Below the pieces are notes generated by a model. It saw only the letters and a list, made by a program, of their open reading frames with translations, had not been told where the DNA came from and ran no database searches. Made by a program: the position numbers and the translations under genes. 64,000 nt of DNA, from positions 1-64,000 of the forward strand of contig NZ_JAHRED010000014.1 in the NCBI RefSeq assembly GCF_019084045.1, in the 5' to 3' direction. Positions 8,114 to 17,745 of the stretch are shown in pieces (position 1 is the stretch's first letter; each line of letters begins with the position of its first letter). This stretch comes from Paeniglutamicibacter quisquiliarum. Lineage in GTDB: Bacteria; Actinomycetota; Actinomycetes; Actinomycetales; Micrococcaceae.

Positions 8114-10069
8114 TTACTCGCCGGTGACGTCGCCGGACGTGGAGGCGGCGGCATCGGCGGCGATTTCCTTCGCGGAAAGGACCGGTCCGGCGGCGTGCAC
8201 GGGGCGGGTGTCCTTGCTCAGCCAGACGTCGCGCTCGGGGCGCTTGGTGAGGTCGTGGAAGATTTCCTCGATCTCCTTCTGGTTCAGCGTCTCGTGCTCG
8301 AGCAGCGCCAGGGCCAGGCGGTCAAGCACGTGGCGGTTCTCGGTCAGCGCCGCGTAGGCCTCGTCGTGTGCGGTGTCGATCAGCGCGCGGACCTCTTCGT
8401 CGACCACGTTGGCCATGGTCTCGGAGTAGTCGCGGCTGCCGGACTGCCCGTACATGGCGTCGCCCGAGGAGGAACCCAGCTTCACGGCGCCCACGCGCTC
8501 GGACATGCCGTAGTCGGTGACCATCTTGCGCGCGGTGGCGGTGGCCTTCTCGATGTCGTTGGAGGCTCCGGTGGAGGGGTCGTGGAAGACGATTTCCTCG
8601 GCCACGCGCCCGCCCATGGCGTAGGCCATCTGGTCGAGCAGCTCATTGCGGGTCACCGAGTACTTGTCGTCGTCGGGCACCACCATGGTGTAGCCCAGGG
8701 CGCGGCCGCGCGGCAGGATGGTGACCTTGGTGACCGGCGCGGTCTGGCGCATTGCCGCGGCGACCAGGGCGTGGCCGCCCTCGTGGTACGCGGTGATCTT
8801 GCGCTCGTGTTCCTTCATCAACCGGCTGCGCTTCTGCGGGCCTGCCATGACGCGGTCGATGGCCTCGTCCAGGGCGCGGTCGTCGATCAGCTGGGCGTTG
8901 GAGCGCGCGGTCAGCAGCGCCGCCTCGTTGAGCACGTTGGCCAAGTCGGCGCCGGTGTACCCGGGGGTCTTCTTGGCCACGGCCTTCAGATCCACGTTGG
9001 TGGCCATCGGCTTGCCCTGCGCGTGGACCTTGAGGATCTGCTCGCGGCCGATCATGTCGGGGGCCTCGACGGGGATCTGGCGGTCGAAGCGGCCCGGGCG
9101 CAGCAGCGCCGGGTCAAGGACGTCGGCGCGGTTGGTCGCGGCGATCAGGATGACGTTGGTGGTCGCGTCGAAGCCGTCCATCTCGACCAGCAGCTGGTTG
9201 AGGGTCTGTTCGCGCTCGTCGTTGCCCCCGCCGATGCCGGCACCGCGGTGGCGACCGACTGCGTCGATCTCGTCGACGAAGATGATGGCAGGGGAGTTGG
9301 TCTTGGCCTGCTCGAAGAGGTCGCGGACACGCGAGGCGCCGACGCCGACGAACATCTCCACGAAGTCCGAGCCGGAGATCGAGTAGAACGGGACGCCGGC
9401 CTCGCCGGCGACCGCCTTGGCCAGCAGCGTCTTGCCGGTGCCCGGAGGGCCGTAGAGCAGCACGCCCTTGGGGATCTTGGCGCCGACCGCCTGGAACTTG
9501 CCCGGTTCGCGCAGGAACTCCTTGATTTCGTGGAGCTCCTCCACGGCTTCCTCGGCGCCCGCGACGTCGACGAAGGTCACCTGGGGCATGTCCTTGGTGA
9601 TCAGCTTGGCCTTGGACTTGCCGAACTGCATGACCTTGGATCCGCCGCCCTGGGAGCGGGAGAGGATGAACCAGAACAGGCCCACGATCAGGATCATCGG
9701 GATCATGAAGCCGAGCATGGAGGTGAACCAGTTGCTCTGCACCGGCTGGTCGGTGTAGCCGGAGAGGCTGGCCTCGTTGACGGCCTCCACCACCTGGGTT
9801 CCGCGCGGCTGGGAGTAGAAGAACGAGACGTTCTTGCCCTTGTCCTCGCCGTCGAGGTTCAGCGGTTCCTTCAGCGTCAGGTCCACGCGCTGCTCGCCGT
9901 CGAAGATCTTCGCCTCGGTGACCTTGTCGTCCTTGAGCAATTGCATGCCAACGGAGGTGTCGATGCGCCCGGAATTGCCGCCCAAAAGCGTCGGCAGGAA
10001 AATCAGCAGCACCGCGGCGCCCAGAAGCACCCAGACGATCCAGCTGTTAAAGATCTTTTTCGCGTTCAT
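8114..10069 (-). CDS. ftsH: ATP-dependent zinc metalloprotease FtsH
   Basis: 651 aa from ATG 10069 (MNAKKIF...); an in-frame ATG at 10090 would add 7 residues. It is a membrane-anchored AAA+ protease that degrades misfolded and regulatory membrane proteins. It has an N-terminal membrane helix (about 8-28), an extracytoplasmic domain, a second helix (about 117-137), the AAA+ module with Walker A GPPGTGKT (207-214) and Walker B IIFVDEID (262-269), and the zinc protease motif HEGGH (429-433). The C-terminal tail is short and acidic/Ala-rich. It follows hpt by 231 bp, as in many Gram-positive genomes, and probably has its own promoter in that gap. Confidence 0.97.
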   Translation of the reverse strand: MNAKKIFNSWIVWVLLGAAVLLIFLPTLLGGNSGRIDTSVGMQLLKDDKVTEAKIFDGEQRVDLTLKEPLNLDGEDKGKNVSFFYSQPRGTQVVEAVNEASLSGYTDQPVQSNWFTSMLGFMIPMILIVGLFWFILSRSQGGGSKVMQFGKSKAKLITKDMPQVTFVDVAGAEEAVEELHEIKEFLREPGKFQAVGAKIPKGVLLYGPPGTGKTLLAKAVAGEAGVPFYSISGSDFVEMFVGVGASRVRDLFEQAKTNSPAIIFVDEIDAVGRHRGAGIGGGNDEREQTLNQLLVEMDGFDATTNVILIAATNRADVLDPALLRPGRFDRQIPVEAPDMIGREQILKVHAQGKPMATNVDLKAVAKKTPGYTGADLANVLNEAALLTARSNAQLIDDRALDEAIDRVMAGPQKRSRLMKEHERKITAYHEGGHALVAAAMRQTAPVTKVTILPRGRALGYTMVVPDDDKYSVTRNELLDQMAYAMGGRVAEEIVFHDPSTGASNDIEKATATARKMVTDYGMSERVGAVKLGSSSGDAMYGQSGSRDYSETMANVVDEEVRALIDTAHDEAYAALTENRHVLDRLALALLEHETLNQKEIEEIFHDLTKRPERDVWLSKDTRPVHAAGPVLSAKEIAADAAASTSGDVTGE

Positions 10070-10153
10070 TGATTGGGGGTCCCGCCCCATCCCTCCTGCT
10101 TTCAGGCCCTTGGCGGCCCGGGCGCCTGGGCGACGCCGGCATCTTGCTACAAG

Positions 10154-10161
10154 TTAATTAA
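10154..10161. promoter_or_regulatory. AT-rich island (TTAATTAA palindrome) in the hpt-ftsH gap, possible promoter region of ftsH
   Basis: The 231-bp gap between hpt and ftsH contains the rare A+T-only octamer TTAATTAA inside an 18-nt AT-rich run (10148-10165), striking in this G+C-rich DNA. It lies about 85 nt upstream of the ftsH start, a plausible place for promoter DNA. I could not assign firm -35 and -10 boxes. Nothing else in the gap looks like a gene. Confidence 0.25.
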
Positions 10162-10300
10162 GTAAACGCCCTCATGTGTACCCACGGATGGGCTTCACGG
10201 TAAGTTCCCCTTTGGGCGTAAGAACACCAATGGCCGCCCCCGGGGAACCGGAAACGGCCATGCACACCCCGCAGGGCGCGGGCGCGGCGGGTGCCGCGCG

Positions 10301-10852
10301 CTACTGGTAGACGTGCGGAGCCAGGGTGCCGATGAAGTCCAGGTTGCGGTACTTCTCGTCGAAGTCCAGGCCGTAGCCGACCACGAATTCGTTGGGGATT
10401 TCCATGCCGACGTACTTCACGTCGATCTCCACCTTGGCTGCCTCCGGCTTGCGCAGCAGGGTGCAGATTTCCACCGAGGCCGGGCCGCGGGAGTGCAGGT
10501 TCGCCAGCAGCCAGGACAGGGTCAGGCCGGAGTCGATGATGTCCTCGACAATCAGCACGTCCTTGCCCAGAAGGTCGGTGTCGAGGTCCTTGAGGATCCG
10601 CACGACGCCCGAGGACTGGGTGCCCGAGCCGTAGGAGGAGACCGCCATCCAGTCCATGGTCACGTGGGAGTGCAGGGCGCGGACCAGATCGGCCATGACC
10701 ATCACGGCGCCCTTGAGCACGCCGACAACCAGGATGTCCCGGCCTACGTAGTCGGCGTCGATCCGTGCGGCAAGCTCATTGATCTTGGCCTGGATTTCTT
10801 CCTTGGTGTAGAGGACATGCGCCAAATCGGCGCTGACATCTTTCGAATCCAC
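10301..10852 (-). CDS. hpt: Hypoxanthine(-guanine) phosphoribosyltransferase
   Basis: 183 aa. It salvages hypoxanthine and guanine with PRPP to IMP and GMP. The PRPP-binding motif is [10 protein letters not shown] (101-110), [15 protein letters not shown] (42-56) is the PPi loop region, and the C-terminal [18 protein letters not shown] is typical of HPRT. The GTG at 10852 is chosen because AGGAG lies 5 nt upstream; an upstream ATG at 10909 would add 19 residues without family similarity. The tilS-hpt-ftsH order is widespread in Gram-positive bacteria. Confidence 0.96.
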   Translation of the reverse strand: MDSKDVSADLAHVLYTKEEIQAKINELAARIDADYVGRDILVVGVLKGAVMVMADLVRALHSHVTMDWMAVSSYGSGTQSSGVVRILKDLDTDLLGKDVLIVEDIIDSGLTLSWLLANLHSRGPASVEICTLLRKPEAAKVEIDVKYVGMEIPNEFVVGYGLDFDEKYRNLDFIGTLAPHVYQ

Positions 10853-11005
10853 GAGGGCTCCTGGTTCTGGGGTCGGCGATATACCGGTCGAAGGGGGTTT
10901 TCTACCCACGAACTAGAGTGCCACAGTCTGGCTTGCGGTGGGGAGCGCGGCACCCCGGTGTTGCCGCGGCCTTGCGGCTGGCGGCCCGGGATTGTGAGGC
11001 AATTC

Positions 11006-12055
11006 TCACCCTCTGCCGCGCCGCAGGGCCGTGGCGTCAAGCCGCAGGACCGGGATCGCACCCGCCGGCAGCCTGGCCCCGGCGAGGCGGGTGGCAAACA
11101 CCGGGCCCTCGAGCTGGACCGGGCCGGCGGACTTGGAGCCGAGCACCAGGGCCTCGAGGGCGGCCAGGCGCTCGAAGTCGGGTGCCGGCGCCCCCGCTTT
11201 CACCACGGCAAGGCGCAGGGCGCGCGAGCGCAGCGGCTCGGGCATGGCGCGCAGGCGGGCCAGGTCGAGGTCGCACACCGTGGCCGCGGCCCCGTCGTCT
11301 GCCCCGCCAGCGGCAGCCGGCGCGGCCAGGGTCGCCTCGCTGAGCGCGCCCGCGGCCAACCCGTCGAGGTATTCGGCGTCGGCACGGGCCAGCGCGGCGG
11401 TCCGTGCCAGCGCGGCGGGCACGTGGTCCCCCAGCACGCCAAGCAGCACCGGCATCAGTTCGTGGCGCACCCGGTTGCGCAGGTAGCGCGGGTCGGTGTT
11501 GCTCGGGTCGTTCCAGTACTCAAGCCCCTCGTGGCGGCAGATCAGTTCGACATCCGCCCGTCCCAGGGCCAGCAGCGGGCGCAGGTAGGGCCCGCGCGCG
11601 GCCGGCATCCCGGCAAGCGAGAGCGTCCCGGAACCGCGGGCCAGCCCCAGCAGCACCTGTTCGGCCTGGTCGTCCAGGGTGTGCCCGAGCAGCACGTGGT
11701 CGGCGCCGGTTTGCCTCAGGGCCTCCCCGAAGGCGGCGTAGCGCGCGGTGCGGGCCGCCTGTTCGCTGCCTCCGTCCACGTTGACCCGGAGCACCAGCAC
11801 CTCTCCGAGGCCAAGCTCCCGGCATTGGGCGGCCGCCCGGTGGGCCACCTCGGTGCTGCCCGGCTGCATCCGGTGGTCGATGATGACTGCCCCGGCGTCG
11901 ATCTCCATCTTGCGGTGCAGGAATGCCGCGGCAGCGGCCAGCGCCAGCGAGTCGGCCCCGCCGCTGCAGGCCACCAGCACCTTGCCGCCCGGCGGCACCA
12001 TGGCGCGGATCGAGTTGCGGGCCTCGGCCAGCGCGCGCGGCAGCTTCCCGCCCAT
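11006..12055 (-). CDS. tilS: tRNA(Ile)-lysidine synthase
   Basis: 349 aa. It modifies C34 of the CAU-anticodon tRNA-Ile to lysidine, which is essential for reading AUA. The PP-loop ATP-binding signature SGGADS is at 31-36. The N-terminal ATPase domain spans about 25-235 with DHRMQ (SAM-like TilS loop, near 81) and the NDPSN(T) motif around 190. The C-terminal domain is short, as in actinobacteria. It lies 31 bp after the DUF2342 gene and 153 bp before hpt. The start is ATG 12055 with a G-rich stretch just upstream. Confidence 0.95.
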   Translation of the reverse strand: MGGKLPRALAEARNSIRAMVPPGGKVLVACSGGADSLALAAAAAFLHRKMEIDAGAVIIDHRMQPGSTEVAHRAAAQCRELGLGEVLVLRVNVDGGSEQAARTARYAAFGEALRQTGADHVLLGHTLDDQAEQVLLGLARGSGTLSLAGMPAARGPYLRPLLALGRADVELICRHEGLEYWNDPSNTDPRYLRNRVRHELMPVLLGVLGDHVPAALARTAALARADAEYLDGLAAGALSEATLAAPAAAGGADDGAAATVCDLDLARLRAMPEPLRSRALRLAVVKAGAPAPDFERLAALEALVLGSKSAGPVQLEGPVFATRLAGARLPAGAIPVLRLDATALRRGRG

Positions 12056-12086
12056 CCCTGCCCCTCTCCCCCGGTGGGGTGCGTGC

Positions 12087-13247
12087 CTAGTCGTTTGCCG
12101 GTGCCTGCGGCCCGGCCGGGTTCCCGCCCATGCGCGCCACCCATTGCTCCGGGTGGTGCAGCTCGTGCTCGGTGGGAAGGTTTTCCGGGCCCTCCCAGAC
12201 CCGGTTGAAGCCCTCCATGCCCATGAGCTTCACCGCCTTGGAGACGAAGCGCTGCCCGTCGGCATATTGGCGCATCTTCGCGTCCAGTCCCAGCAGCTTG
12301 CGCAGCCACTTCTCCACCATGCCGCGGTCCTTGCCGCGGGCGCCGAAGCGCTGGCGGATGGTGCGCACCGAGGGCACGATCGAGGAGTCCACGGCGTCCA
12401 TCACCACGTTGGCGTGCCCCTCCAGCAGGGACATCACCGCGGTGATGTGCGAGAGGATCGCCTTTTGCTCGCCGGTGCGCAGCGAGGCCAGCAGCCCGGT
12501 CTCCCCGGTTGGTCCTCCTGCCTCCCCGAGGTCGGCGCCTGCCGTCTCCAGGTCCTTCTTGCCGCGGATGACCTCCGACGCGGCGGCGCGCAGGCGCTCG
12601 CCCAGCGCCTCGGGCTCGGCCAGCAGCGAGGCCAGCAGCTCGGCGATCTTGGACTGCAGGTGCTCGCGCAGCCACGGGGCGGCGGCGAATTGCACCCGGT
12701 GGGTTTGCTCGTGCAAAGTGACCCAGAGCCGGAAGTCGTCGGTGTCGACCTTCAGTTCCCGCTCGATGGCCACGATGTTCGGCGCCACCAGCATCAGCCG
12801 GCCCCCGGCCGGAAGGTCCGCGCGCAGCAGGCCCGCGAAGGGGTCGTACTGGCCCAGCACCTTGGAGGACATGAAGGCCAGGATGGCGCCCATCTCCACG
12901 CCGGTGGCCGTGGAGGAAAGCAGCTGGGTGGCTTCGCTGATCTTCTCGCCGCGGGTCTTGGCCAGGTTCTCCATGGCCGGGCCCAGCATCGCCTCGAAGC
13001 TTTGGGTGTTCGCCTTGGCCCAGCCGGGCCGGTCGACAATGAGCACTTGCGAATCGCGCAGGTCCGCGGCCGCCGCCAACCCGGTGATGCGGTGCACGTG
13101 CTCGACCGATGCCTCGGCCTTGGCGCGCAGGTCGGCGACCACCGCGGCAATTTCGGGGCCGGTGAGGCTGGGTCCGGCGCCGGCCAGCTTGGCCGCGGTG
13201 GTGGCGGCGAGGTCCCAATTGATCAGCCGGAAGTCGGTGGTGTCCAT
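12087..13247 (-). CDS. DUF2342 zinc-dependent metalloprotease (F420-biosynthesis-associated family)
   Basis: 386 aa from ATG 13247 (an ATG at 13256 is an alternative). The family is common in actinobacteria, has a zincin-2 fold and is often labelled coenzyme F420 biosynthesis-associated. The putative zinc site HEQTH is at 179-183 in a helix (LWVTLHEQTHRVQF), and VAPNIVAIERELKVD and the C-terminal EGLNRVWEGPENLPTE-like segment are characteristic. No signal peptide is visible, so it should be cytoplasmic. The physiological substrate is unknown. It lies between dacB and tilS, its usual neighbour. A much longer frame upstream merely overlaps dacB. Confidence 0.85.
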   Translation of the reverse strand: MDTTDFRLINWDLAATTAAKLAGAGPSLTGPEIAAVVADLRAKAEASVEHVHRITGLAAAADLRDSQVLIVDRPGWAKANTQSFEAMLGPAMENLAKTRGEKISEATQLLSSTATGVEMGAILAFMSSKVLGQYDPFAGLLRADLPAGGRLMLVAPNIVAIERELKVDTDDFRLWVTLHEQTHRVQFAAAPWLREHLQSKIAELLASLLAEPEALGERLRAAASEVIRGKKDLETAGADLGEAGGPTGETGLLASLRTGEQKAILSHITAVMSLLEGHANVVMDAVDSSIVPSVRTIRQRFGARGKDRGMVEKWLRKLLGLDAKMRQYADGQRFVSKAVKLMGMEGFNRVWEGPENLPTEHELHHPEQWVARMGGNPAGPQAPAND

Positions 13248-13338
13248 GCCTTCCATCCCATCACGCTTTTCGCCAGCGCGGCGGGATTGCGCGCTGGGCA
13301 AAAAATCCCCGGCCCTGGCGCGGCGCGGGAGCCCGCAC

Positions 13339-14763
13339 CTAGCTGCACCCGCAGCGGGTGAGTGCCGCCCCGGCGGCATCGAGCAGCTGCCGCTGTGGCC
13401 CGATGGTACGGTCACGGGTGTTCACGAGGATCGAGAAGGCCAGTGCCCGTCCGTCCCGGGTCACGGTGAGGCCACTGAGGCTGGAGACCTCCATGAGCGA
13501 TCCGGTCTTGGCGCGCACCATCCCGCGCGTGTCGACTGCGCCGAGCCGGGTGGACAGGGTTCCGGTCGCTCCTGCAACCGGGAGGCCGTAGCCGAGGTTG
13601 CGCAGCGCGGCGTGTTCCGAGGTTGCCGCGTATGCCAGCGCCCGAGCCAGGGCCAGCGGGCTCACGCGGTTGGTGTTGGCCAGCCCGGAGGTGTCCGTCA
13701 GTGCCATCCCCGTGGTGTCGATGCCCAGGTCGGCGAGCGCCTGCTTCACCGCGGCGGCTCCGTGGGTGTAGTCCCCCGGCTGGCCCAGCTTCACCGCGAC
13801 GAGGCGGCCGAGCGCCTCGGCCACGTAGTTGTCCGAGACCTCCAGCATGAACCTGACCTGTTCGCCCAGCGTGGCGGAGGTGACTGCACCCAGCTCGGTG
13901 CCCTGCACACCGGGGGCGGAGCGCGTGACCTCGGTGGCGACCTGCGGGCCGCCGGCCGCCGAGCCCACGGCGGTGCGCAGCGCCTTGGCGAATGTCGTCG
14001 CCGCATACATGCCCGGGTCCCCCACCCGTTCGGCCTTCGGATTGGCGTTGGCGCGGGCCCCGTACAGGGCGACGGGGGAAAGGGGCGCGATGTTGTTGGT
14101 GGTGACAAGCGACGCGTCCCAGTCGGGGTTCAGCGCCGGGCCGGCAAAGAGCGAGTCGTCCAGCTGGACTGACACCGCGTCGGCGGTTTCCCCGGCGGCG
14201 CGGGCCGCCACCAGCGACTTTGCGGCACGACGTGCGAGCGTCTCGAGCCCGGCCCGGCCGCTGGCTGATTCCGCACCCGTGCCGGCGCCCAGCAGCACGT
14301 CTCCGCCACCCACCAGCACCACGGTGTTCGGGTCCGCGAGCACCGCCCTGGTGGTGAAGCGATGGTCTTCGCCGATCACCTGCATGGCGGCAATGGCGGT
14401 GAACACCTTCAGGCTCGAGGCCGGGATGCCCGGCTGGTCGCCGGCATGCGAATACAGTGTCTCCCCGCTTGCCACGTCGATGACGCCGGCGCTGACGGAG
14501 GCATCGGCGGGGGCGGCGGACAGGATCGGATCCAGCTTCGCTGCCAGCACGGCGGCAACCGGTGCCGGAGCCGCGGGATCAAGCGGAGGCAGCGCCGTGG
14601 CAGCGGCGGGGGCGAGCACCGGGGGAACCGGCTCCTCGACGGCCTCCTTGGCTGCGAACCCCGAAGCCGCCACGGGAATGAGGAAGAACGCCACCAGGCC
14701 CATCAGCAAGCCCAGGACCACCGCCGTGATGCCCAGGCGCCGGATTTGGCTCGCATGCTTCAT
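13339..14763 (-). CDS. dacB: D-alanyl-D-alanine carboxypeptidase/endopeptidase (PBP4, DacB family)
   Basis: 474 aa. A class C-type penicillin-binding protein that trims or cleaves peptidoglycan cross-links outside the membrane. One hydrophobic segment (about 10-35) acts as signal or anchor, followed by a Pro/Ala linker (45-70). Catalytic motifs are SSLK (116-119, nucleophile S116), SDN (310-312) and KTG (419-421). The two copies of conserved blocks expected for peptidase family S13 are present. The C-terminus ends in a Cys pair (TRCGCS). It is divergent from ppa by 131 bp, as commonly seen in actinobacteria. Confidence 0.95.
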   Translation of the reverse strand: MKHASQIRRLGITAVVLGLLMGLVAFFLIPVAASGFAAKEAVEEPVPPVLAPAAATALPPLDPAAPAPVAAVLAAKLDPILSAAPADASVSAGVIDVASGETLYSHAGDQPGIPASSLKVFTAIAAMQVIGEDHRFTTRAVLADPNTVVLVGGGDVLLGAGTGAESASGRAGLETLARRAAKSLVAARAAGETADAVSVQLDDSLFAGPALNPDWDASLVTTNNIAPLSPVALYGARANANPKAERVGDPGMYAATTFAKALRTAVGSAAGGPQVATEVTRSAPGVQGTELGAVTSATLGEQVRFMLEVSDNYVAEALGRLVAVKLGQPGDYTHGAAAVKQALADLGIDTTGMALTDTSGLANTNRVSPLALARALAYAATSEHAALRNLGYGLPVAGATGTLSTRLGAVDTRGMVRAKTGSLMEVSSLSGLTVTRDGRALAFSILVNTRDRTIGPQRQLLDAAGAALTRCGCS

Positions 14764-14894
14764 TCAACATCCCCGAAATCGTCGTAGTCAGCGTGCGCCA
14801 TATACCCTTAAGCGCAGCTACCTAAGACTAGACGGCAATCGGACGCGCCCGCATCCGTGAGTGCCGCTGGTCGCGAGAGTCGAGGAGACTTTTC

Positions 14895-15380
14895 ATGAGC
14901 CACGACGTCACCATCGAGATCCCTGCCGGATCGCGCGTGAAGTACGAGATCGACCACGAGACCCACCGCCTGCGTCTGGACCGCGTGTTGTTCACGTCCA
15001 TGCAGTACCCGACGCACTACGGCTTCTTCGATGACACCCTGGGCGAAGACGGCGACCCGTTGGACGCCCTGGTCTTCATCCCGGGCGTTGACCTGTTCCC
15101 GGGCGTCGTGGTGGAGTCCCGCCCGATCGCCGTGTTCAACATGACCGACGACGGCGGCGGAGATGCCAAGCTCGTCTGCGTTCCGGCCGACAAGCGCTTT
15201 GACCACATCCAGGAATTCGAGGACCTCGACGGGTGGCTCATCAAGGAAATCGAGCACTTCTTCCTGCGCTACAAGGACCTGGAGCCGGGCAAGTGGGTCA
15301 AGGCCGAGGGCTGGATGGGGCGCGCCGAGGCCGAGGCCGAGCTGGAGCGCTCGATCGAGCGCTACAAGGCCCAGGCCTAG
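14895..15380 (+). CDS. ppa: Inorganic pyrophosphatase (family I)
   Basis: 161 aa, the short prokaryotic hexameric type. It hydrolyses PPi to drive biosynthetic reactions. The signature EDGDPLDAL (51-59) supplies the metal-binding aspartates, [13 protein letters not shown] (38-50) precedes it, and [25 protein letters not shown] are conserved. GAGGAG lies 8 nt before the ATG, a strong ribosome-binding site. It is followed by a G+C-rich hairpin that probably ends the transcript. Confidence 0.97.
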   Translation: MSHDVTIEIPAGSRVKYEIDHETHRLRLDRVLFTSMQYPTHYGFFDDTLGEDGDPLDALVFIPGVDLFPGVVVESRPIAVFNMTDDGGGDAKLVCVPADKRFDHIQEFEDLDGWLIKEIEHFFLRYKDLEPGKWVKAEGWMGRAEAEAELERSIERYKAQA

Positions 15381-15409
15381 GTTTTTCGCCGGCATTGCCG
15401 CATCCCGGG

Positions 15410-15454
15410 GACGGGGTCCGATTCATCGCGTTGACGCGTTGTTCGGGCCCCGTC
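15410..15454 (+). terminator. Probable terminator of ppa
   Basis: An 11-bp arm GACGGGGTCCG pairs with CGGGCCCCGTC with one mismatch across a 23-nt loop, starting 30 bp after the ppa stop. No U-tract follows directly, which is usual for this kind of genome. The site also lies at the 3' end of the convergent MocR gene. Confidence 0.5.
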
Positions 15455-15496
15455 GCCGTTTAATGCCGCGGGGCGGGGTTTTGCCGTGGGCGGGAA

Positions 15497-16909
15497 TCAG
15501 GCGACAGCCTTCCAGGCCGCAACCAGCAGCGGCAGGGCCTGGCCCAGATGTTCACCGTCAAGGGCGTAGGGCACGCGCAACCAGTGGTCCAGGCCGTGGT
15601 CATCCACGGCGAAGGTGGAACCGGGGCTCAGCACCAGGCCGGCCTTCCGGGCCCGCGCCACCACGGCCATGGACCGGGGCGCAGGAAGATTGCACCACAA
15701 CGACATGCCCCCGCCGGGCTTTCGGATCTTCCATTCGGGCAGTTCCGCCTCGAGGGCGCCGTGTAGCCAGTCGCGGCTTTTGCGGAGTCCGGCACGCGTC
15801 TGCCCGTCCAGGCCCGCGCGTTCGGTGATGAGCAGGTTCAGCACCAGCTGCTCGAGCACCGGTGCGCCGAGGTCAACGGTGGCCCGCACCTGGTTGATGG
15901 CCCCGACCAATGCCCGCGGCGCCCTGATCCAGCCGAGCCGAAGCCCTCCCCAATACGTCTTGCTGGCGCTGCCCACGGTGATCAGGTTCTCGCCGAACTT
16001 CGCCATGGGAAACACCGGCGGCCGCTCGTCCAGCCACAGCTCGGCGTTCGTCTCGTCAACGATCCCCTGCACGCCGTTGCGTGCCAATGCCCGCGCCCAG
16101 CGCTCGCGTCCCTCGTTGTCCAGCAACGTTCCGGTGGGGTTGTGAAAATCGGGCAGGCACAGCATGGCCCCGATGCCGCCGCGGGCCAGTGCCGCCTCGA
16201 TGCCCGGGACGTCGCTGCCCTCGGGCCCGATGGGCAGTGCCGTCATGCGGGCGCCGTGCTGCCGCAGCGAGGTCACCGAGTTGGGGTAACTGGGGCTTTC
16301 GGCCAGCACCCGGGCACCGCGTGCAAGCACCGCCCGGGCCGCGGTGGCCACCCCCGACAGCGCGCCGGCGGTGACGATGATCTGTTCGGGTCCGGTGGGC
16401 AGGCCGCGCCGGGCGTAGTCCGCGGCTATTGCCTCGCGCAGCACGGGCAGCCCCATCGGGTAGTAGCCCATCCCGCCAATGTAGCCGGGCAGCTGGTCAA
16501 GGGCGCGTTCGTAGTAGCTGGCCAGTCCCAGCGGGGCCGTGGGAGCACCGCAGGTGAGGTCGATTCCCCCGGGCGGGAGTGTTTCCTGGACTCCCACGGC
16601 CAGCGGCTCGAACCCGCCGCCGATCTCCCCGCCGGGAATCCGGATCCTGGTCCCCGAGCCCTGCCTGGCCTCGGCAAAGCCGCGTTCGCGAAGCTCCTGG
16701 TAGGCGCGCGTGACGGTGGTGCGGCTCATTCCGAGCTCGGCCACCAATTCGCGTTCGCTGGGCAACATGGTCCCGTGAAGCACCCGGCCGTTGGCCACGA
16801 GGTGCCGGATTCCCTCCGAAAGCCAGGTGTAGGCGGGTTGTTCCCCGGCCCGCTCGCCCAGCATCCCGCGCAGGCGTCGGGCGGGAAGATGGCGCTGGAT
16901 GACTGGCAT
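15497..16909 (-). CDS. MocR-family (GntR-type HTH plus aminotransferase fold) PLP-dependent regulator, YczR-like
   Basis: 470 aa from ATG 16909. The N-terminus is a GntR winged helix (about 25-85, with LPSERELVAELGMSRTTVTR at 49-68). The rest is a fold-type I aminotransferase domain with HNPTG (256-260) and the Schiff-base lysine K317 in SASKTYWGGLRLGW. MocR proteins bind PLP or a PLP adduct and control a neighbouring gene, usually divergent. Here the partner is a YczE-type membrane protein 60 bp away, a pairing known for one MocR subgroup. The intergenic DNA holds inverted and direct half-sites and lies only about 10 bp from this start codon, so autoregulation is likely. Any frame upstream of 16909 would run through the promoter. 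Confidence 0.92.
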   Translation of the reverse strand: MPVIQRHLPARRLRGMLGERAGEQPAYTWLSEGIRHLVANGRVLHGTMLPSERELVAELGMSRTTVTRAYQELRERGFAEARQGSGTRIRIPGGEIGGGFEPLAVGVQETLPPGGIDLTCGAPTAPLGLASYYERALDQLPGYIGGMGYYPMGLPVLREAIAADYARRGLPTGPEQIIVTAGALSGVATAARAVLARGARVLAESPSYPNSVTSLRQHGARMTALPIGPEGSDVPGIEAALARGGIGAMLCLPDFHNPTGTLLDNEGRERWARALARNGVQGIVDETNAELWLDERPPVFPMAKFGENLITVGSASKTYWGGLRLGWIRAPRALVGAINQVRATVDLGAPVLEQLVLNLLITERAGLDGQTRAGLRKSRDWLHGALEAELPEWKIRKPGGGMSLWCNLPAPRSMAVVARARKAGLVLSPGSTFAVDDHGLDHWLRVPYALDGEHLGQALPLLVAAWKAVA

Positions 16910-16910
16910 G

Positions 16911-16935
16911 AGTCCAGTGTGCACCAATTGGCACT
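16911..16935. promoter_or_regulatory. Putative MocR operator / overlapping divergent promoter region
   Basis: The segment contains the 8-bp palindrome CCAATTGG (16924-16931). Read on the minus strand it contains two similar half-sites, ATTGGTGC and ACTGGACT, about 10 nt apart, the kind of one-helical-turn direct repeat bound by MocR regulators. TTGGCA (16928-16933) could also be the -35 of the rightward membrane-protein gene. Operator function is inferred from position and symmetry, not shown. Confidence 0.45.
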
Positions 16936-16969
16936 TTTTTTGAAGGCCACTTACCGGGATGATTGATCC

Positions 16970-17653
16970 ATGACAAAGTTCCGCTCCCCCGAATTGGCCC
17001 GCCTGACACCACTCGCGCAATTGCGCGCCGGGCGACTTCCCCTGCGCCTGATCCAGCTCTTCGTGGGCCTGACACTCTTTGGCCTGGCCATGGCGGGTTT
17101 TGTCCGTTCGGGCCTCGGCCTGGCCCCGTGGGACGTGCTCCACTACGGCGTCACCCTGCACACCGGCCTCAGCCTGGGCACCGTGGTGATCCTCTTCGGG
17201 TTCATTGTGCTGCTGCTGTGGATCCCCCTGCGCCAGATGCCCGGACTTGGCACCATCGCCAATGTCCTCTGGCTAGGCGTTTCGGCCGACATCGGATTGG
17301 CGCTCATTCCCGAGGCCCACGGCCTGCCCGCCCAACTGGCCCTCTTCGTCGGGGCCCTGCTGGTGAACGGACTCGGCGGCGGGCTCTACATCGGCAGCCA
17401 GCTGGGCCCGGGTCCGCGCGACGGACTGATGACGGGGCTGCATGCACGCACCGGCGTCAGCCTGCGCCTGGCTCGCACCGGCGTCGAGGTCATCGTGCTG
17501 GTCATCGGCTGGTTCCTGGGCGGCATCGTCGGATTCGGCACCGTCCTGTACGCCGTGGCCATCGGACCGGTCACCCAATTGTTCCTGCGATTCTGCATCG
17601 TCGAACTCCGGCCAGAAAGAAGCACCGAGGAAGTCCGCTCTACCGCCCCGTAG
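16970..17653 (+). CDS. YczE/YitT-type integral membrane protein
   Basis: 227 aa with about six membrane helices (about 25-45, 55-75, 80-100, 105-130, 155-178, 180-200). The GLGLAPWDVLHYG motif (42-54) and the GPRDGLMTGL segment (about 145-154) mark the YczE family (DUF6198/YitT superfamily). The function is not established. It is divergent from the MocR regulator, which probably controls it, possibly as part of vitamin B6 or amino-compound transport (inference from the regulator type). The ATG has a poor Shine-Dalgarno. It ends about 90 bp before the SatD-like gene. Confidence 0.85.
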   Translation: MTKFRSPELARLTPLAQLRAGRLPLRLIQLFVGLTLFGLAMAGFVRSGLGLAPWDVLHYGVTLHTGLSLGTVVILFGFIVLLLWIPLRQMPGLGTIANVLWLGVSADIGLALIPEAHGLPAQLALFVGALLVNGLGGGLYIGSQLGPGPRDGLMTGLHARTGVSLRLARTGVEVIVLVIGWFLGGIVGFGTVLYAVAIGPVTQLFLRFCIVELRPERSTEEVRSTAP

Positions 17654-17732
17654 GCTGCGTCTGGCCTCCGGCGGCCCACCGGCAGCGGCACTCCGCTTCG
17701 CCGTTTAGCCGGACGAAAGCGGCGTTTCGCTG

Positions 17733-17738
17733 CATAAT
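17733..17738 (+). promoter_or_regulatory. Putative -10 element (CATAAT) of a leaderless promoter for the SatD-like gene
   Basis: CATAAT differs from TATAAT at one position and ends 7 nt before the GTG at 17746, leaving no room for a normal untranslated leader. It lies in an AT-richer patch. A -35 element is not obvious. Confidence 0.4.
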
Positions 17739-17745
17739 TGGGAAT

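Noticed and set aside
8102-10072. 656-codon plus-strand frame opposite ftsH
   Set aside because: Low-complexity Gly/Val/Asp/His composition and exact overlap with ftsH, whose motifs are complete. Typical antisense shadow in high-GC DNA.
10313-12208. Long plus-strand frame opposite hpt and tilS
   Set aside because: No family features; mirrors two real genes on the other strand.
11748-14172. Two long plus-strand frames (537 and 680 codons) opposite tilS, the DUF2342 gene and dacB
   Set aside because: They overlap each other and three well-supported genes and have Ser/Ala/Arg-rich shadow composition.
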